In this document: positions 31,815 to 38,775 of the stretch, piece by piece
Layout of the letters: every line of letters starts with the position of its first letter
Numbering within the stretch: position 1 is the first letter of the stretch
Origin: Sphingobacteriaceae bacterium
Lineage (GTDB): Bacteria > Bacteroidota > Bacteroidia > UBA7662
Length of the DNA stretch: 38,775 bases
Direction: 5' to 3'
Assembly: GCA_013824115.1 (NCBI GenBank)
Contig: PNNG01000011.1
Span: forward strand, 1-38,775
The notes under the pieces: model-generated
The model's database searches: none
What the model was told of the DNA's origin: nothing
Seen by the model: the letters and a program-made list of their open reading frames with translations, nothing else
Position numbers and translations under genes: made by a program

Positions 31815-34445
31815 TTAACGTCGCAAACCTACAACACCACTGCGGTCAACTGGTTTGATTCCTTCTAAAGTTCGGAAATTGATTTTAATGCGGAAGTAAT
31901 ATGTGCCGGCCTCTAAATCTTGCCCCAAGGCGTTTTTGCCATCCCAGTTAATTTGAGGGTCGGTGGTACGAAAAACCTCTTGTCCCCAACGGTTTAAAAT
32001 TATCAAATCAATATTTTCCACAAAGCGCCATCCAGGAAGCGGTTTGAACAAATCGTTGATATTATCGCCATTAGGCGTAAATACATTGGGCAATTCGTAC
32101 AAATTGCAGTTTTCAACGCAAATTTCGTTGCTCTTTACACTTTCGTTGAGACTCGAATCGATTGCTGTAACCGCGTAACAACCTGCTACCGATGCCTGCA
32201 AATTCAGGTGCTCAAAACGTGCTGGCAAATCGGCCTTAACCGAATCGAGTAGCTGCCATGGCGCCAGGATGGTTGGCCGGTAGTAAATCTTCCACTTCAG
32301 CAAATCGGGCGCACAATCAAGTGGTTGTACCCAGCTAACTATATTGCGGAATTGATCGCAGCTCGACTGAACCGAAATGGCAGGTGGACAGGGTGGCACC
32401 GTATCGGTGGGCATGCCACACGCAATTTGCGTTAAATTGATCAGCGAGTCGGGCAACAGGGCATTGGCAAATCTTCCGAACGACTGCACATAATAGCAGT
32501 ACCTCACGCCATTAATGAGCCCGGTATCTAAATACGCAGGTTGCGTTGTGGTTGCTATTTGAACAAAGTTGCCACTCAGGTCCTCGCGGTACACATAAAA
32601 GGAGTCGTTCAACCAATTGGTTTGGTATTCCCATGTAAGCTGCAGTTTGCTATCGAAACTCCCTGTGCGTAAAAATACCGTAGATGTAGCCGATGACTTA
32701 CCTACCAAAGTACTTCCTAATGCATCAAAATCGATTTGATAATGCCATTGCTGGTCTCGGGTATTGAGGTTGGCATCGTTGAAGAGGCTGTCTTGCATGA
32801 GCGCCGCAAAACTGCCATAATTTCGGGTACCAATTTGTTGCCGGTTGACCATCGTTCGATCGATAGCACGGTAGAAACGATAACGGTAAGGTGTAGGGAA
32901 TTGCACGGTATCGAGCTCAACAGGGCCCGACCAACCTAGCATCACAGCACCAGTGCTCACATCGGTTACTTCTACACTGGCCTTGGTAAGCAGCGGCAGG
33001 TCTCGCAAAACCACCTCACACACCTCATCACTCGAAATACTTTCGGAACCACCCAAAGGATTAAATGCGAACTCACTCAAAAAGGCGGTAACGCGGTAGC
33101 AAAACTCCTCACCCGCAGGAAGTCCCTGCCCACCATTGTCGTCAACGTACGCAGTGCGGTTGCGGCCCATGAGCGTATCAATGAGAACATAGCCCGTGCT
33201 TGCAGGTACTCCAGTTTCACAAGCATCGGGGGTAAATGGACCACTGCCCTGTTTGCGGTAAATTTTGTAGCCTAAGACGTTCGGACAACTATGTGGGTCG
33301 AAGGTAACTGTGATTTTTCCCCCTTGCGAAGTGGCTTGAATGTTCTCCACAGGTGGCGCAATTACCCTGATGTTCCACACTTCGTAAGCAGTAAGCCGCG
33401 GATTTCCACTGTCTTCGGCACGGAAAATCATGCGGTAGGGATCGCGTCGAATGTGGCCGCAATTGGTTTGCCACACAAAATTAGATGCTACGTTCCCTTG
33501 GGCTGTTACGTCGCCAAAAATGGCAGGATTCTGGGTGACAATCCCTCTGGGTGGTGCCAATGGGGCACCTACGCCACGCAAAGTAAGCATGTGGTTATCG
33601 CTATCGGAAGCCGTAATCATGGCCTGCAAAATGGTGCCTGCTATAATGCAAGTATCGCGCGGTACCGAAATCACGGGTGGACGATTCGCACATACCGTGA
33701 TAGTTACCTGAAAATCGCGAATAATGGAGCTGATTTGGACGCCATTACGCCATTCACGAATGATCATGGCAAAATTATACTCGCCCGGATTGCTGGGTGT
33801 GTTCCAAATAAAGTCGCCCGTAATATTGTCGACATACAGGACAGGAAAAACGTCGGGATAGAAAAAACTAGGGATAGGCAAGCCGTTTTCTCCCCTGCAG
33901 GGTGTGATATCAAACGAAAGTGAATCGCCATCGGGATCAACCGCACCCGGATTGTGTACAAACAGCCTGCGTACACAACCAAAATCAATGGGCGGAAAAT
34001 TAAGGGTAGGCGAGCTGTTAGGCCCTAAAAACGGATTGATAGTCAAGCTCGTTTCGATGTAAAACGGCAAATTGATGGAGCTCGGAATATTGGCTACCCC
34101 TCCTACCCGGTTGGGGTCGGTTATAGAAATGCGGTAGGTACCCGGACCAGGAAAGGTGTGGGTGGTAATGTAAATGTTGCGAACGATATCGTTACCTACA
34201 AATACCCGCGATTGGCGCTGAACCGTGTCAATACGGGTTGGATTGCCGTAATTGAAAGAAACCGGCAAACTCGGCCTGTCGGCGGCATTTTGGTCTTTGG
34301 TATAAGTAACAACCGTGATTTCGTAGGTGAGGTTGTTGAGGTGCCTGAACGTGATTTCACCGCCCCGGTTGTGGGTAGCCCAAGCCCTCGTTCCTGCGAA
34401 CATGGCAATAAGCATAAAGAGCAAACCGGGTAGAAGTTTCCGCAT
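31815..34445 (-). CDS. Large secreted protein with gliding-motility (T9SS type B) C-terminal domain
   Basis: An 876-residue surface or secreted protein. The signal peptide (RKLLPGLLFMLIAMFAGTRAWA) is followed by the conserved THNRGGEITFRHLNNLTYEITV start, several Ig/fibronectin-like domains (repeated cysteine pairs, YRVTAF, FCYRVTA, YCYYVQSF around residues 370-700) and the C-terminal sorting domain NVFTPNGDNINDLFKP, LIILNRWGQEVF, GQDLEAGTYYFRI. This is the CHU_C class, exported by type IX secretion and anchored or released at the surface. ATG 34445 is preferred over 34466 because it gives the signal peptide. Genes for riboflavin synthase and DUF2461 follow at once. Confidence 0.9.
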   Translation of the reverse strand: MRKLLPGLLFMLIAMFAGTRAWATHNRGGEITFRHLNNLTYEITVVTYTKDQNAADRPSLPVSFNYGNPTRIDTVQRQSRVFVGNDIVRNIYITTHTFPGPGTYRISITDPNRVGGVANIPSSINLPFYIETSLTINPFLGPNSSPTLNFPPIDFGCVRRLFVHNPGAVDPDGDSLSFDITPCRGENGLPIPSFFYPDVFPVLYVDNITGDFIWNTPSNPGEYNFAMIIREWRNGVQISSIIRDFQVTITVCANRPPVISVPRDTCIIAGTILQAMITASDSDNHMLTLRGVGAPLAPPRGIVTQNPAIFGDVTAQGNVASNFVWQTNCGHIRRDPYRMIFRAEDSGNPRLTAYEVWNIRVIAPPVENIQATSQGGKITVTFDPHSCPNVLGYKIYRKQGSGPFTPDACETGVPASTGYVLIDTLMGRNRTAYVDDNGGQGLPAGEEFCYRVTAFLSEFAFNPLGGSESISSDEVCEVVLRDLPLLTKASVEVTDVSTGAVMLGWSGPVELDTVQFPTPYRYRFYRAIDRTMVNRQQIGTRNYGSFAALMQDSLFNDANLNTRDQQWHYQIDFDALGSTLVGKSSATSTVFLRTGSFDSKLQLTWEYQTNWLNDSFYVYREDLSGNFVQIATTTQPAYLDTGLINGVRYCYYVQSFGRFANALLPDSLINLTQIACGMPTDTVPPCPPAISVQSSCDQFRNIVSWVQPLDCAPDLLKWKIYYRPTILAPWQLLDSVKADLPARFEHLNLQASVAGCYAVTAIDSSLNESVKSNEICVENCNLYELPNVFTPNGDNINDLFKPLPGWRFVENIDLIILNRWGQEVFRTTDPQINWDGKNALGQDLEAGTYYFRIKINFRTLEGIKPVDRSGVVGLRR

Positions 34446-34500
34446 GACAATAGAAATGCAAAACAATAGGCTTTTGTTGCATTTTCAGGGAAATTTAATC

Positions 34501-34534
34501 ATAAAAAAATCCGACTGCAAGCACAGTCGGATTT
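34501..34534 (-). terminator. Terminator of the sdhCAB operon
   Basis: An 11-bp perfect stem, AAATCCGACTG (34507-34517) with CAGTCGGATTT (34524-34534) and a 6-base loop. On the minus strand the stem is followed by a T-run, so it ends transcription coming from sdhB. Confidence 0.85.
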
Positions 34535-34556
34535 ATTAACCTAAGTATGACAATTC

Positions 34557-35321
34557 TTAATTGCCAGGCGCCAAAACAGCGCCCAAATATTCGCGGTTCA
34601 TGCGCGCAATGTTCGAGATGCTGATGCCCTTGGGACACTCGGCTTCGCAAGCACCGGTATTGGTGCAGTTACCAAAGCCCAGCTCATCCATTTTCGCCAC
34701 CATTTTGCCTACACGTTCCTTGCGCTCGGGCTGGCCTTGGGGCAGCAGTGCAAACTGCGATACCTTGGCCGATACGAACAACATGGCCGATGCATTTTTA
34801 CAAGCCGCTACACAAGCTCCGCAACCAATACATGCCGCGGCGTTGAAGGCCTCGTCGGCATCGGCTTTGGGAATGGGCACGGCATTGCCGTCGGGGGCGT
34901 TACCGGTATTCACCGATACATAACCGCCGGCTTGTTGGATTTTGTCGAAAGCCGAACGATCGACCACCAAGTCTTTGATTACGGGGAAAGGCGTAGCTCT
35001 CCAAGGCTCAATGGTGATGGTTTCGCCGTCTTCGAAGTGGCGCATGTGCAACTGACAGGTGGTGGTGCCACGCTGTGGACCATGTGCACGGCCGTTGATG
35101 TACATGCTGCACATGCCGCAAATGCCTTCACGACAATCGTGATCAAAAGCAACGGGATCTTTACCGGTAGTGATAAGCTCCTCGTTTAAAATATCCATCA
35201 TTTCGAGGAAAGAGGCGTGGGTCGATACACCCTTCAATTTGTAGGTTTCAAACCCACCTTTATCTTTTTTTCCTTTCTGACGCCAAACTTTCAGCGTCAG
35301 GTTGAGATTTTCCTTACTCAT
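34557..35321 (-). CDS. sdhB: Succinate dehydrogenase/fumarate reductase iron-sulfur subunit
   Basis: A 254-residue subunit carrying three Fe-S clusters between the flavoprotein and the membrane anchor. The 2Fe-2S site is in [16 protein letters not shown] with a later Cys (TTCQLHM, about 66-97); the 4Fe-4S and 3Fe-4S sites are [13 protein letters not shown] (about 164-176) and [15 protein letters not shown] (about 220-234). It is the last gene of sdhCAB, one base after the sdhA stop, and is followed by a strong terminator. The single-anchor operon indicates the menaquinone-linked type B complex. Confidence 0.95.
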   Translation of the reverse strand: MSKENLNLTLKVWRQKGKKDKGGFETYKLKGVSTHASFLEMMDILNEELITTGKDPVAFDHDCREGICGMCSMYINGRAHGPQRGTTTCQLHMRHFEDGETITIEPWRATPFPVIKDLVVDRSAFDKIQQAGGYVSVNTGNAPDGNAVPIPKADADEAFNAAACIGCGACVAACKNASAMLFVSAKVSQFALLPQGQPERKERVGKMVAKMDELGFGNCTNTGACEAECPKGISISNIARMNREYLGAVLAPGN

Positions 35322-35322
35322 C

Positions 35323-37260
35323 TTATTTGTAGCTTCTTTGGGTGAGTTTTACAACTTCAAATTCGAGGTTTTCCTTGTGCAATACAGGCTCGGCATCGAC
35401 TCCAGCAAATTCCCAAGCCGAAACGAAAGCATAGTTTTCGTCGTCGCGCATGGCTTCACCTTCTTCGGTTTGGCTTTCTTCGCGGAAGTGACCACCACAA
35501 GACTCTTTGCGGGTAAGGGCATCACGCACCATTAATTCGCCCAATTCGATGAAATCGGCCACACGCATGGCCTTGTCGAGTTCGGGGTTGAAGGCATTGA
35601 TGTCGCCGCTCACACGTACGTCGCTCCAGAACTCTTTGCGGAGATCCTGAATCAACCCAATGGCCTTGGTCAAACCTTCGGCATTTCGAGCCATGCCGCA
35701 ATACTCCCACATGATTTTGCCCAAACGGCGGTGGAAACTCTCGGGCGATTGCTTGCCGTTGATGCTGGTAAACAACTTATAACGCTCGGCCACATCCTTT
35801 TCAGCCTGTTCGAAGGCAGCATGTTTGGTGTCGATGGCCGTTGTGCGGATTTCATCGGCCAAATAGTCGCCAATGGTGTAAGGCAATACGAAATAACCAT
35901 CGGCCAGACCTTGCATGAGGGCCGAAGCACCCAAGCGGTTGGCACCGTGGTCAGAGAAGTTGGCTTCACCGATGGCATACAGACCGGGAACGGTGGTCAT
36001 GAGGTTATAATCTACCCACAAGCCGCCCATGGTATAATGCACAGCGGGGTAAATCTTCATCGGCGTGCTGTAAGGATCGTCGCCGGTGATTTTTTCGTAC
36101 ATCTCAAACAGGTTGCCATAACGAGCGCTAATCACGTCTTTGCCCAAGCGGTTGATGGCATCGCGGAAATCGAGGAATACGGCCAAACCGGTGGGGTTTA
36201 CACCATGACCTGCGTCGCACATTTCTTTTGCAGCACGTGAAGCCACGTCACGGGGAACGAGGTTACCGAAAGCTGGATATCTGCGCTCCAGAAAATAATC
36301 CCGTGCTTCTTCCGTCAAATCAGCTGCTACTTTGGTGCCTGTCCGAATGGCTTCGGCATCGACCTTGTTTTTGGGTACCCAAATACGCCCATCATTTCGA
36401 AGCGATTCCGACATGAGAGTTAATTTGGATTGGTACTCGCCCGACTGTGGCAAACAAGTAGGGTGAATTTGGGTGAAGCAAGGATTGCCAAAGAAAGCGC
36501 CTTTTTTGTGGGCCTTCCAGGCAGCCGTTACGTTAGAACCCATGGCGTTGGTCGACAGGTAGAATACGTTTCCGTAACCACCACTCGCAATAACCACTGC
36601 GTGTGCACCGTGGCGCTCGAGTTCACCTGTTACCAGGTTGCGGGCAATGATGCCGCGGGCTTTGCCGTCGACTACCACCACTTCCACCATTTCGTGGCGG
36701 CTGAACATCTGTACCTGGCCTTTTTCAATCTGACGGTTGAGGGCCGAATAGGCACCGAGCAAGAGTTGCTGTCCGGTTTGACCGCGGGCATAAAACGTAC
36801 GCGATACCTGGGTACCACCGAACGAACGGTTGTCGAGCAACCCACCGTAATCGCGGGCAAAAGGTACACCTTGGGCCACGCACTGGTCGATGATGCTGGC
36901 ACTCACTTCGGCCAAACGGTATACGTTGGCTTCGCGGGCACGGTAATCACCGCCTTTTACGGTATCGTAGAACAAGCGGTAGGTGCTGTCGCCGTCGTTC
37001 TGGTAGTTTTTGGCAGCATTGATGCCTCCTTGGGCGGCAATGGAGTGGGCGCGGCGGGGACTGTCCTGAAAGCAAAAAGCCTTCACTTTATAGCCCAATT
37101 CGGCCAGTGAGGCAGCTGCTGAGGCACCGGCTAAACCGGTTCCCACCACGATGATGTCGAGTTTCCGCTTGTTGGCCGGGCTTACCAGGCGAACGGTAGA
37201 GCGGTATTTGGTCCATTTTTCACTGATAGGACCCGAAGGTATTTTGGCGTCGAGCTTCAT
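35323..37260 (-). CDS. sdhA: Succinate dehydrogenase/fumarate reductase flavoprotein subunit
   Basis: A 645-residue flavoprotein that oxidises succinate to fumarate (TCA cycle, membrane side facing the cytoplasm). It has the dinucleotide fold [15 protein letters not shown] near residue 36, the FAD-attachment region [20 protein letters not shown] (about 73-92), the active-site [11 protein letters not shown] and the substrate-binding [19 protein letters not shown] near 428-446. Length is that of the longer Bacteroidota form. It is 12 bp after sdhC and one base before sdhB. Confidence 0.96.
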   Translation of the reverse strand: MKLDAKIPSGPISEKWTKYRSTVRLVSPANKRKLDIIVVGTGLAGASAAASLAELGYKVKAFCFQDSPRRAHSIAAQGGINAAKNYQNDGDSTYRLFYDTVKGGDYRAREANVYRLAEVSASIIDQCVAQGVPFARDYGGLLDNRSFGGTQVSRTFYARGQTGQQLLLGAYSALNRQIEKGQVQMFSRHEMVEVVVVDGKARGIIARNLVTGELERHGAHAVVIASGGYGNVFYLSTNAMGSNVTAAWKAHKKGAFFGNPCFTQIHPTCLPQSGEYQSKLTLMSESLRNDGRIWVPKNKVDAEAIRTGTKVAADLTEEARDYFLERRYPAFGNLVPRDVASRAAKEMCDAGHGVNPTGLAVFLDFRDAINRLGKDVISARYGNLFEMYEKITGDDPYSTPMKIYPAVHYTMGGLWVDYNLMTTVPGLYAIGEANFSDHGANRLGASALMQGLADGYFVLPYTIGDYLADEIRTTAIDTKHAAFEQAEKDVAERYKLFTSINGKQSPESFHRRLGKIMWEYCGMARNAEGLTKAIGLIQDLRKEFWSDVRVSGDINAFNPELDKAMRVADFIELGELMVRDALTRKESCGGHFREESQTEEGEAMRDDENYAFVSAWEFAGVDAEPVLHKENLEFEVVKLTQRSYK

Positions 37261-37272
37261 GCGATCGATATT

Positions 37273-37971
37273 TTAAGATTGCTGTAGGTACATCACCACC
37301 GGAATGATTGCGAACAATACGGGGATGAGGATGGAATAAATAACACCTACGGTTTGAATCAGTTTTTTGTATTTACTAAATCCAAGACCTAAAGTTTGGA
37401 AGGCGCTTTGGAAGCCGTGGAACAAGTGAAATGCCAATACCGTCATGCCGATCAGGTAGATGGCAACGTACCCGGGCTGTGCATAAGCAGCTGCGATGTA
37501 TGAATAAGCATCGATGATTTCCATATCGAGGCCATCGTAAGTTCCTGCTGGAATGGTTGGAATGCTTCCAAACTTAAACTCGTACCAAAAACTCTTGAGG
37601 TGCACAATGAGGAACAACAGGATGAGGGTACCTAAAATACCCATATTGCGTGAGCTCCATTGCGATTGTACTTCTTTGGCTTTGCCGGCATAAGCAATGG
37701 GGCGAGCCGCTGCGTTGGTGCGGGTAAGCCAAATGCTGTAGATGACGTGCAGGATGATGAACAGGAAGTTCAGCTTCGAAACCGTTTGGATGAGTCCGTT
37801 ATTCGCCATGAAGTAGCTGTAGCGGTTGAAGGCCTCGCCCCCATCGCCTGCGAGCAACTGCAGGTTACCAGCCAAATGGACTACCAGAAAGAGAATGAGG
37901 AACAAGCCCGTTAAGGCCATCATGAGCTTGCGACCAATGGACGATCGTAAGAACGTTGCGATATTATTCAT
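37273..37971 (-). CDS. sdhC: Succinate dehydrogenase cytochrome b subunit (type B, di-heme)
   Basis: A 232-residue membrane anchor with five helices (about 15-38, 60-82, 105-125, 155-180 and 200-228). Histidines suited to bind two hemes lie in the helices: LVVHLAGN, IILHVIYSIW, FLIVHLKSFW and AFHLFHGFQSAF. This single-subunit form passes electrons to menaquinone. It is the first gene of sdhCAB, 22 bases after the predicted transcription start. Confidence 0.93.
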   Translation of the reverse strand: MNNIATFLRSSIGRKLMMALTGLFLILFLVVHLAGNLQLLAGDGGEAFNRYSYFMANNGLIQTVSKLNFLFIILHVIYSIWLTRTNAAARPIAYAGKAKEVQSQWSSRNMGILGTLILLFLIVHLKSFWYEFKFGSIPTIPAGTYDGLDMEIIDAYSYIAAAYAQPGYVAIYLIGMTVLAFHLFHGFQSAFQTLGLGFSKYKKLIQTVGVIYSILIPVLFAIIPVVMYLQQS

Positions 37972-37999
37972 GGAAACAACCTAAATATTTAGTGCAACG

Positions 38000-38030
38000 C
38001 AAAAATAGTTTCGCAAGGGGCAATCCACAA
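38000..38030 (-). promoter_or_regulatory. sdhCAB promoter
   Basis: On the minus strand TTG (38028-38030), 20 bases, then TATTTTTG (38000-38007): a full match to the Bacteroidota TTG-N17..23-TAnnTTTG promoter. Transcription should begin about 22 bases before the sdhC ATG. Confidence 0.7.
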
Positions 38031-38320
38031 GCATTTGGCGCTGAATCGGTGGTTTCAGGCTTGTTTAAAATGAGTCTAAATTGATGGCGGCAAAAACATC
38101 GGACTGGCCATTGGTTTGATTAAACACGGATTGCACCGAGGACACGGAGGGTTTGCTGCGAAGACAGCTCCAAACGATTGACTTCAGCCGAATACCAAGC
38201 GATGATTGATGCAGCAAGACCAGATTTTGATCGTGCCGATTTTCAAGTGTCGCTGATTTTGAAAAAGAAGCCAAAGCTTGGTAAAGCTTGAATAAGGAAG
38301 GTTGTTTGGACGGCAATAAA

Positions 38321-38752
38321 GCCCTTTTAGGGCGGCATCTGGCTAGCCCCATCGGGCAATGTCATTAATTTAAGGGTTGCATTAGGCATGATGGCGCCCA
38401 AATCATTGATTCTTCACGGTGCGACCCCGTCGGGGTCGAGATGGGTTGGTCTGTTGAATTACTACCCACATTTGACCCCCTCGGGGTCATTTTAAGCTAC
38501 CATGACTTCGTAATCTTTCTGTTTTGAACCTGATTATGTGGTTTGAATCATCGCAAAGGACCCCGAGGGGGTCCCACGTCGGTAGATGAAATTTTGACCA
38601 AAGGTTCAATCGACCCTGAAGGGGTCGTACTCCGAAAAGCTGGCAGTGAAGGCTCATTTTTGCCTCCTGCGTGCTTAACTTAATGACATTGCCCACAGGG
38701 GCGAAATAATTATTGGTTATGAACCACGATAAATACACAAGCCCCTCGGGGC
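38321..38752. repeat. Array of GACCCC-GGGGTC palindromes (REP-like)
   Basis: Six short palindromes: GCCC-GGGC (38321-38333), CGACCCCG-T-CGGGGTCG (38422-38438), TGACCCC-CTC-GGGGTCA (38473-38489), GGACCCC-GAG-GGGGTCC (38558-38574), CGACCCT-GAA-GGGGTCG (38611-38627) and GCCCC-TC-GGGGC (38741-38752). Arms differ but keep pairing, a sign of selection for the hairpin. They resemble REP elements moved by RAYT-type transposases; no such gene is in the window. Confidence 0.75.
38354..38694. repeat. 21-bp inverted repeat bracketing the palindrome array
   Basis: GGGCAATGTCATTAATTTAAG (38354-38374, one base over a 20-base motif) pairs with the strand complement of 38674-38694 with one mismatch. The arms are 299 bases apart and enclose four of the palindromes, which gives the layout of a composite non-autonomous element. 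Confidence 0.7.
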
Positions 38753-38775
38753 GACATTTGCACAGGTTTAGGTCG

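Larger units (their letters stand above)
37972..38775. other. Gene-free region upstream of sdhC with palindromic repeats
   Basis: No protein or RNA gene is supported in these 804 bases. They hold the sdh promoter (38000-38030), a CACGGAG-type repeat near 38125-38150 and an array of short GC-rich palindromes from 38321 to the window end. Confidence 0.7.

Noticed and set aside
31700-31815. FMN riboswitch before riboflavin synthase
   Set aside because: ribE begins 8 bp after the preceding gene, leaving no space, and no RFN-element pattern was seen in the end of that gene.
36430-37110. Open plus-strand frame of 226 codons antisense to sdhA
   Set aside because: sdhA is unmistakable; the antisense frame is an artefact of biased third positions.
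38065-38738. Reading frames of 83-95 codons on the minus strand upstream of sdhC
   Set aside because: They run through the palindromic repeat array and its flank, show no protein-like pattern, and have no start signals.

Overview
The window reads as chromosomal DNA of a member of the Bacteroidota. The evidence is a type A and a type B (gliding-motility, CHU_C-like) type IX secretion sorting domain, several promoters of the TTG-N17..23-TAnnTTTG type, a single-subunit five-helix succinate dehydrogenase membrane anchor, hybrid sensor kinases and DUF4412/DUF2461 genes. The genus cannot be told from the sequence. No rRNA, tRNA, CRISPR array, phage or intact insertion sequence was seen.

Layout: 254-2031 is a compact AT-rich four-gene operon (membrane protein, DUF4287/DUF5655 protein, SRPBCC protein, ArsR regulator) behind a pair of directly repeated ArsR-like operators. 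2485-4260 holds a pterin operon (6-pyruvoyl/6-carboxytetrahydropterin synthase, GTP cyclohydrolase I, an SDR without the catalytic Tyr). 4444-6351 carries a SWIM-domain gene and a small lipoprotein. 6437-10579 is a mosaic: a class I photolyase gene (8350-9657) sits with a T9SS cargo gene and a vapBC pair between two end fragments of a second photolyase gene. 10650-11927 holds small accessory genes, two of them antitoxin-like. 12003-15461 holds a flavin reductase, a CtlX-like hydrolase, a photolyase/cryptochrome homologue with altered flavin-site residues, and a DUF2256 zinc-ribbon protein.

15476-21107 is signalling: a large hybrid histidine kinase and, divergent from it, a histidine kinase/OmpR-type regulator pair. 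21104-27879 is metabolic and cell-envelope: alkaline phosphatase, two Nudix hydrolases, DUF4412, an HDAC-like deacetylase, a lipoprotein, an AbgT-type transporter and a YceI lipoprotein ending in a clear terminator. 27966-30572 is a TPR hybrid kinase. 30569-34445 is a minus-strand unit of a CHU_C adhesin-like protein, riboflavin synthase and a DUF2461 protein. 34557-37971 is the sdhCAB operon with a good promoter. The last 700 bases are a non-coding array of GACCCC..GGGGTC palindromes inside a 21-bp inverted repeat.

Taken together, the pterin operon, photolyase, flavin reductase, cryptochrome-like protein and DUF2256 look like a dispersed light-response and DNA-photorepair module, with pterin and flavin supply genes close to the enzymes that use pterin and flavin chromophores. 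This link is inferred from gene content. The direct sequence evidence of most interest is the pair of photolyase gene remnants flanking the intact photolyase block.
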